In this document: positions 7,386-11,786 of the stretch, piece after piece
Position numbering within the stretch: the stretch's first letter is position 1
Layout: each line of letters starts with the position of its first letter
Assembly (NCBI GenBank): GCA_014239715.1
Contig: JAAZYJ010000220.1
Span: 1 to 11,786, forward strand
DNA from: Flavobacteriales bacterium
Lineage (GTDB): Bacteria > Bacteroidota > Bacteroidia > Flavobacteriales > Parvicellaceae
Direction of reading: 5' to 3'
Length of the DNA: 11,786 bases
The notes under the pieces: generated by a model
What the model saw: the letters and a program-made list of their open reading frames with translations, nothing else
Database searches by the model: none
What the model was told of the DNA's origin: nothing
Made by a program: the position numbers and the translations under genes

Positions 7386-7393
7386 TAATTTTG
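7386..7393 (+). promoter_or_regulatory. -7-like promoter motif just before menI
   Basis: TAATTTTG matches the Bacteroidota -7 consensus TAnnTTTG exactly, but it ends only 4 nt before the menI ATG. If real, the transcript would start at or next to the start codon and be leaderless or nearly so. No clear -33 TTG is found 19-22 nt upstream, where the hairpin sits, so the call is tentative. Confidence 0.3.
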
Positions 7394-7397
7394 ACTC

Positions 7398-7820
7398 ATG
7401 ATACCTGATGATATTACTACCAAACACTTGAATGCTGTTTCCAAAGATACTTTGCTTGAAAATCTTGGAATTGAATTTACTGAGATCGGTAATGACCATA
7501 TAATTGCCAGAATGCCGGTTAATGAAAAAACCCAGCAACCCTTGGGTTTGTTGCACGGAGGAGCAAGCGCAGCTCTTGCTGAATCGATTGGAAGCACAGG
7601 ATCCTATTTAATGATCAATCCTAAACGGCAGACGGCTGTCGGACTTGAGATCAACGCAAATCATGTTGGTAGCGTACACAGCGGCTTTGTTTATGGAAAA
7701 GGCACCATCGTGCACAAAGGAAAAACCACGCATATCTGGAATATTGAAATAAGAGATGAAAATGAAAAGTTGATTTCAATATGCAGACTTACCATGCTTG
7801 TTCTAGACAGAAAGAAATAA
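7398..7820 (+). CDS. menI: Hotdog-fold 1,4-dihydroxy-2-naphthoyl-CoA thioesterase
   Basis: Hydrolyses DHNA-CoA to 1,4-dihydroxy-2-naphthoate late in menaquinone synthesis, in the cytoplasm. The 140-residue protein is a single PaaI/YdiI-type hotdog domain. It has the signature LLHGGASAALAESIGS (residues 51-66 region), with the Glu expected to act in catalysis, and VGLEINANHVGSV, both very close to what I recall of E. coli YdiI (MenI). The start at 7398 gives an N-terminus aligning with YdiI within a couple of residues. It leads a three-gene men cluster, with 4 nt to the next gene, which supports the DHNA-CoA role over a general PaaI thioesterase. Substrate choice is inferred from similarity and context. 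Confidence 0.88.
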   Translation: MIPDDITTKHLNAVSKDTLLENLGIEFTEIGNDHIIARMPVNEKTQQPLGLLHGGASAALAESIGSTGSYLMINPKRQTAVGLEINANHVGSVHSGFVYGKGTIVHKGKTTHIWNIEIRDENEKLISICRLTMLVLDRKK

Positions 7821-7824
7821 TAGC

Positions 7825-8817
7825 ATGTTACTTCGTCCTCAAGATTCTTTTGTTTGCTATAGCTGCCCTGGAGACATTGATTTCGAGTTTGTTCAAGGAA
7901 AGGTGTTCACTATTTCTCTGGACAAACTACCAACGGATCCGGGCTTTCTTATATCAAGATTTGACAATAACGGCGACGCCTATTTCATTGCTGCTGAATC
8001 AAAATGCACTAACCCAGCGTTTGAATTCACCTCACTATCTGAAACAAACCCGATCAATCTTACGAAGTCTGACTATGTCAAGATATGCTCAAGTTATATT
8101 GAAGAATGCAATGCAGAACTTGAAAAAATTATTCTGTCTCGCATCAGATCTTTTCCGTCGAATGTTCCAGCTAACGAAATATTTCACGAATTAAGAATAG
8201 CTTATCCAAATGCGTTTGTTTATCTGGCAAATTCACCTGCATTCGGAACCTGGATCGGGGCTAGTCCGGAGATCCTTCTCACAAGAAATAAAACAAAATT
8301 TACCACAATGGCATTGGCAGGAACCCTGCCAGCGAATAAACAAACCCGGTGGAAGCAAAAAGAAAAAGAAGAACAACAGCTGGTTAGTGATTTTATAGCA
8401 AATACGTTGGGTCAAATGGAAATCGAAAGTGCCACAATTGGGCCATATACTTCTCGTGCTGGAAATGTAGTCCATATTTGCACCAGTTTTGAGTTCGAAA
8501 CAGATGTCCAACGTGAGGTTATTATAAATTCCCTGCATCCGACTCCTGCTATTTGTGGTTTACCACAAAAACTGTCAAAAAGAAGAGTGTTAGCTTCAGA
8601 ACCGCATGATAGAGAATTGTATAGCGGATTTCTGGGACCAATAAATCACCGGGATATTGATGAATTATACGTGAATCTTCGATGCCTTAAATCTGATAAG
8701 AACCGAATTCACCTATATGCCGGTGGAGGGATCACTAAAGACTCCATTCCCGAAAAAGAATGGGAAGAGACAGAAATGAAGGTCGCAACAATATTAGGAG
8801 TTGTTGAAAAAATGTAG
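7825..8817 (+). CDS. menF: Isochorismate synthase (chorismate-binding enzyme)
   Basis: Converts chorismate to isochorismate, the first committed step of menaquinone synthesis. Visible family features are LEKIILSR (Lys101, the expected general base), GASPE (146-150), ALAGT (163-167), LHPTPAICGLP (237-247), a DRELYSGFLGP stretch (about 262-272), and AGGGI followed by EWEETEMK (299-319), whose Glu residues are expected Mg2+ ligands. At 330 residues it is shorter than E. coli EntC (about 390) or MenF (about 430); the missing length is in the non-catalytic N-terminal part. The ATG is the only candidate start, since TAG at 7804 closes the frame. Lying between menI and menD makes menaquinone rather than siderophore synthesis the likely role. 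Confidence 0.9.
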   Translation: MLLRPQDSFVCYSCPGDIDFEFVQGKVFTISLDKLPTDPGFLISRFDNNGDAYFIAAESKCTNPAFEFTSLSETNPINLTKSDYVKICSSYIEECNAELEKIILSRIRSFPSNVPANEIFHELRIAYPNAFVYLANSPAFGTWIGASPEILLTRNKTKFTTMALAGTLPANKQTRWKQKEKEEQQLVSDFIANTLGQMEIESATIGPYTSRAGNVVHICTSFEFETDVQREVIINSLHPTPAICGLPQKLSKRRVLASEPHDRELYSGFLGPINHRDIDELYVNLRCLKSDKNRIHLYAGGGITKDSIPEKEWEETEMKVATILGVVEKM

Positions 8818-8828
8818 AACTTTACCGT

Positions 8829-10511
8829 GTGCGGTCAGATAAAACTTTAGTAAATCATCTCGTTGATCTATGCGCTGCAAAAGGGGTAGACAGCGTTGTT
8901 TTATCACCGGGGTCAAGAAATGCACCATTGACCATTTCTTTCAACGAACATAAGGACATCGATTGCCTTTCGGTACCCGATGAACGCTGCGCCGGATTTT
9001 TTGCGCTCGGAATGGCTCAGAAGAGTAAAACGCCAGTGGCCATATGCTGCACCAGTGGCACTGCCAGCCTGAATTATGCCCCTTCTATTGCAGAGGCATT
9101 TTATCAACGTATACCGTTACTGGTGATCACTGCAGACAGGCCTGTAGAATGGGTCGACCAGGGAGATGGCCAGACCATTGTGCAGAAAAATGTGTTTCAC
9201 AATTTTGTATTGGGCTCCTATGAGCTCCCACAGGAAGCGACGCACAGTGATGAGGTATGGAGCGGAGGAAGAATTGTAAACGAGGCACTGGACTTGTGTC
9301 TTCGCCAATCGGGACCGGTACATATTAATTTCCCTATGCGCGAAGACTTGTATGGTAAAACCAATAGCTCAACCCCTCCAAAAGTAATCCATACCGTTAC
9401 TTGTAACAACGTACTTTCTGACAGCCAGATTGAAGAACTTTCCTTATCATGGAATTCTTCACAGAGAAAGTTGATACTGTGTGGGCAGCTACCGCCGGAT
9501 CAAAGCCTGCAAGAGTCCTTGAATATCATATTAGAAGATCCATCTGTTGCCCTTCTTACTGAAACAACAGCTAATTTGTGGAACACTAAATTTATTGGGG
9601 CCATCGATCGTACAATTACCACAATTACTCCGGATGCATTGCCAAATTTCAAGCCTGAAATTCTCATTACGATAGGTGGAGCCATTATTAGTAAAAAAAT
9701 CAAATCGCTGTTAAGAGAAAACAAACCCGAAGAACATTGGCACATATCGGAGCATGATGGCCATTTAGATACCTTTCAGAGCTTGACCAAACGAATTACC
9801 TGTTCTCCCAGCCATTTTTTTCATCGTATTAAAGGCAAAATAGAACCAATCAATAGTGGTTATGGCACTTTGTGGAAAGGAAAAGATCTGCTGATCGAAC
9901 AAAAACATATTGCATTTGTCTCCAATACAGAATTTAGTGATTTAAAGGCTTTCTATTCGATATTAGAATATATTCCGAACGATTCGATGCTACACATGTC
10001 AAACAGTACAGCGGTACGCTATGTGCAGCTATACAATCAAATTCGCGGTGTCGAATACTATGCAAATCGCGGTACCAGTGGCATTGATGGAAGCACGTCT
10101 ACAGCAGCCGGAATGGCATTTCGCTCTTCTAAACTGAATACTTTAATAACCGGTGATATGAGCTTCTTTTACGATTCCAACGCATTCTGGAACGATCACC
10201 TGAAGGGAAACTTTAAAGTAATTTTGATCAATAATGGCGGTGGGGGTATTTTCAGAATTATTCCCGGTCCGGAAACTACCGATCACCTGGAGGAGTTTTT
10301 TGAAACTAAACAATCCATGACGGCCGAGTACATCGCCAAACAATTCAACATCAACTATCACAAAGCATCCAATACAAAAGAACTTGAAAATGAGCTTGAA
10401 CAATTCTTCAACATTGAAGATAATAATAGGCCGAGCTTACTGGAAGTGTTTACTCCCAGGTTAGATAATGATGTTATCTTAAAAGCCTATTTCAAAGCTT
10501 TAAAAGCTTGA
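8829..10511 (+). CDS. menD: SEPHCHC synthase, ThDP-dependent (GTG start)
   Basis: Joins isochorismate and 2-oxoglutarate, with loss of CO2 and pyruvate retained, to give 2-succinyl-5-enolpyruvyl-6-hydroxy-3-cyclohexene-1-carboxylate. At 560 residues it is close to E. coli MenD (556). The N-terminal ThDP-Pyr domain has VVLSPGSRNAPL (24-34), PDERCAGFFALG (50-61, with the Glu that activates ThDP), TSGTA (75-79), TADRP (101-105) and DQGDGQTI (110-117). The C-terminal ThDP-PP domain has GTSGIDG (415-421) and the Mg2+/diphosphate motif GDMSFFYD...INNGGGGIF (442-475). The GTG at 8829 is chosen because no ATG lies upstream in frame before TGA at 8805 and the family begins about 25 residues before SPGSRN. 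It starts 11 nt after menF, so it is in the same operon. Confidence 0.95.
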   Translation: MRSDKTLVNHLVDLCAAKGVDSVVLSPGSRNAPLTISFNEHKDIDCLSVPDERCAGFFALGMAQKSKTPVAICCTSGTASLNYAPSIAEAFYQRIPLLVITADRPVEWVDQGDGQTIVQKNVFHNFVLGSYELPQEATHSDEVWSGGRIVNEALDLCLRQSGPVHINFPMREDLYGKTNSSTPPKVIHTVTCNNVLSDSQIEELSLSWNSSQRKLILCGQLPPDQSLQESLNIILEDPSVALLTETTANLWNTKFIGAIDRTITTITPDALPNFKPEILITIGGAIISKKIKSLLRENKPEEHWHISEHDGHLDTFQSLTKRITCSPSHFFHRIKGKIEPINSGYGTLWKGKDLLIEQKHIAFVSNTEFSDLKAFYSILEYIPNDSMLHMSNSTAVRYVQLYNQIRGVEYYANRGTSGIDGSTSTAAGMAFRSSKLNTLITGDMSFFYDSNAFWNDHLKGNFKVILINNGGGGIFRIIPGPETTDHLEEFFETKQSMTAEYIAKQFNINYHKASNTKELENELEQFFNIEDNNRPSLLEVFTPRLDNDVILKAYFKALKA

Positions 10512-10530
10512 GGTTATCGTAAAGGGTTTT

Positions 10531-11082
10531 TTATTGCGGTTTTTCAAAATAAGCCGGCAGCTTCCCATCCTCAGTCCCCAGATCGTTCATTCTCAAACTG
10601 CCTTTGGCATCACTGGCCCAATCGCTGTTGGGGTATTCCTGAATGATTTGTTCGTAGATTTTGGTTGATCCCTCAACGTCACCCAAGTGCCACAATGTGA
10701 ATGCTCTGAGACTCATCTTTTCAGGTCTCAACTCGTGATCCTGAAATTCGTCTATCATCATTTTCAGTATCCGATCTGTGTCTCTGAATTTATCTGCACC
10801 TGCAGATGCAGCTCTGGCATATTCCATTACTTCAAATCTGGATTCGGAATTAGGAAACTTGTCCAGGTAATCAACTGCCATATCATACAGCTCTGTAGCC
10901 ATCAATTTATTTGCTGTTCCGTCGTTATTCAAAAGCTTATTGTGATGCTTTACAATGTCTTCAAATAGCAATTTATCAGTGGGTGCATCAGCTGAAACGA
11001 TTCCAACCTCTGTCACTGGTTCATCAGATCCACATGAAAACAACATTGTTGCAATTGTCAATTGTAAAACAAACTTTCTCAT
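10531..11082 (-). CDS. Small TPR-like lipoprotein of unknown function
   Basis: A 183-residue protein with a lipoprotein signal peptide: a hydrophobic stretch then LFSC, giving a lipid-attached Cys17. The mature end reads CGSDEP, acidic soon after the Cys, which in Bacteroidota can mark export to the cell surface; that is inference. The rest is alpha-helical with TPR-like spacing, clearest at YDMAVDYLDKFPNS and IYEQIIQEYPNSDWASDA, reminiscent of BamD/YbgF-type repeats that bind other envelope proteins. I do not recognise a specific function. It starts 4 nt after the peptide deformylase stop codon, so the two share a transcript, and it ends 19 nt from menD, head-on, without a clear terminator between. 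Confidence 0.85.
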   Translation of the reverse strand: MRKFVLQLTIATMLFSCGSDEPVTEVGIVSADAPTDKLLFEDIVKHHNKLLNNDGTANKLMATELYDMAVDYLDKFPNSESRFEVMEYARAASAGADKFRDTDRILKMMIDEFQDHELRPEKMSLRAFTLWHLGDVEGSTKIYEQIIQEYPNSDWASDAKGSLRMNDLGTEDGKLPAYFEKPQ

Positions 11083-11086
11083 TATT

Positions 11087-11677
11087 CTATCTTCTTTTAA
11101 CTGGAAAACGCATTTTGTACTTCACATCGACGGTCCCTTTTGAAATATCATTCAGGCGTGACTTCAAAAGCCTTCTTTTAAGCGGACTCAAATGATCTGT
11201 AAACAAAATGCCATCAAGATGATCGTATTCATGCTGCACTACCCGTGCCGCTAATCCGGTTAATTTTTCCTCCTTCAATTCCCAGTTCTCGTCAAAGTAG
11301 CTTAAAACGATATGTTTTTTACGAAATACTTCTTCTCGAATACCGGGAATACTGAGACATCCTTCAGAGAAACCCCACTCCGGTCCGGTCTCCTCTTCAA
11401 TAATAGGATTAATACAAACTCTTTTGAAATCGCGTAAAAATTCGAACTCTTCGGCCTCCTCATCGTTTTCCGGTTCATCATCAGCAAATCCGGAGGCATC
11501 TATGACAAAAGCTCGTATACTTTTCCCTACTTGCGGTGCTGCCAGACCTACTCCTCTTGAATCGTACATAGTTTCAAACAAGTCGTCCTTGAGTTTCAAC
11601 ACATCCATTCCCTCTTCCAGCTCATCACATTCTTGCCTCAATATCGGATCCCCATATGCCACTATTGGAAATATCAT
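11087..11677 (-). CDS. def: Peptide deformylase
   Basis: Removes the formyl group from the N-terminal methionine of new proteins; a ribosome-associated cytoplasmic metalloenzyme. All three family motifs are present: GVGLAAPQ (residues 42-49), EGCLS (105-109, metal ligand Cys107) and QHEYDH (148-153, ligands His149 and His153, catalytic Glu150). The length, 196 residues, is somewhat above the E. coli enzyme (169), mostly because of an acidic insert at about residues 63-82 between motifs 1 and 2, and a basic tail ending PVKRR. The ATG start gives the usual N-terminus (IVAYGDPILRQ). It is the first gene of a minus-strand pair with the lipoprotein gene, and a -7-like motif lies 17 nt upstream. 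Confidence 0.97.
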   Translation of the reverse strand: MIFPIVAYGDPILRQECDELEEGMDVLKLKDDLFETMYDSRGVGLAAPQVGKSIRAFVIDASGFADDEPENDEEAEEFEFLRDFKRVCINPIIEEETGPEWGFSEGCLSIPGIREEVFRKKHIVLSYFDENWELKEEKLTGLAARVVQHEYDHLDGILFTDHLSPLKRRLLKSRLNDISKGTVDVKYKMRFPVKRR

Positions 11678-11694
11678 ACCATTTTTCTGAACGT

Positions 11695-11702
11695 CAAAAA
11701 TA
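11695..11702 (-). promoter_or_regulatory. -7-like promoter motif for def
   Basis: On the minus strand TATTTTTG matches the Bacteroidota -7 consensus TAnnTTTG exactly and ends 17 nt before the def ATG, implying a leader of roughly 12 nt. The nearest upstream TTG is only 14 nt away, shorter than the usual 19-22 nt, so the -33 element is uncertain. Confidence 0.45.
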
Positions 11703-11786
11703 GTCTATTTCATTAACAACTATCGATGTTTTTGATGCGATTATCGGGTACTTGACCTTTCAATCAAAAAATTCACTAAGTTAATG

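Noticed and set aside
10495..10530. AAGCTTT/AAAGCTT inverted repeat followed by a T run as a menD terminator
   Set aside because: The repeat has only a 1-nt spacer, lies within the end of menD, and is separated from the T run by about 17 nt, so it is not a standard terminator.
11741..11785. Tail of a minus-strand gene upstream of def (INLVNFLIERSSTR then stop)
   Set aside because: Only 14 codons are visible and nothing in them is recognisable; chance alone would explain it.

Overview
The window looks like chromosomal DNA from a Bacteroidota bacterium, most likely a member of the Flavobacteriia. The evidence is a secreted multidomain metalloprotease with PKD and SprB repeats and a C-terminal type IX secretion (T9SS) sorting domain, menaquinone genes, near-absence of Shine-Dalgarno sequences, moderately AT-rich DNA, and TAnnTTTG-type -7 promoter motifs. 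There are no tRNA or rRNA genes, insertion sequences, integrases or CRISPR arrays. The gene content is mostly ordinary housekeeping with one large accessory surface/secreted protein.

Layout. (1) 2-2503 (+): the 3' part of an AddB-like helicase/nuclease gene whose start lies left of the window. (2) 2504-2688: a convergent intergenic region with four hairpins, the last a good terminator for the minus strand. (3) 2689-3375 (-): an OmpR-type response regulator with no kinase in view. (4) 3376-3492: a divergent regulatory region holding a perfect 14-bp palindrome and a candidate Bacteroidota promoter. (5) 3493-7335 (+): a secreted M43-family metalloprotease gene of 1281 codons, interrupted by one in-frame TAA at 4201-4203, just ahead of the HExxHxxGxxH zinc site. 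(6) 7398-10511 (+): a tight menaquinone operon, menI (DHNA-CoA thioesterase), menF (isochorismate synthase) and menD (SEPHCHC synthase, GTG start), with gaps of 4 and 11 nt. (7) 10531-11677 (-): a two-gene operon of peptide deformylase followed by a small TPR-like lipoprotein, convergent with menD. (8) 11678-11786: the upstream region of def, with a -7-like motif and no supportable gene.

How the genes work together. MenF converts chorismate to isochorismate, MenD condenses this with 2-oxoglutarate, and MenI acts later to release DHNA from DHNA-CoA. The remaining men genes are not in the window. The protease would be exported by Sec, moved across the outer membrane by T9SS and retained or released at the cell surface, if its internal stop is an error or is suppressed. 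I see no clearly new biological system. The items most worth checking are the nonsense codon in the otherwise intact protease, the structured intergenic segment at 2504-2688, and the palindrome in the divergent promoter.
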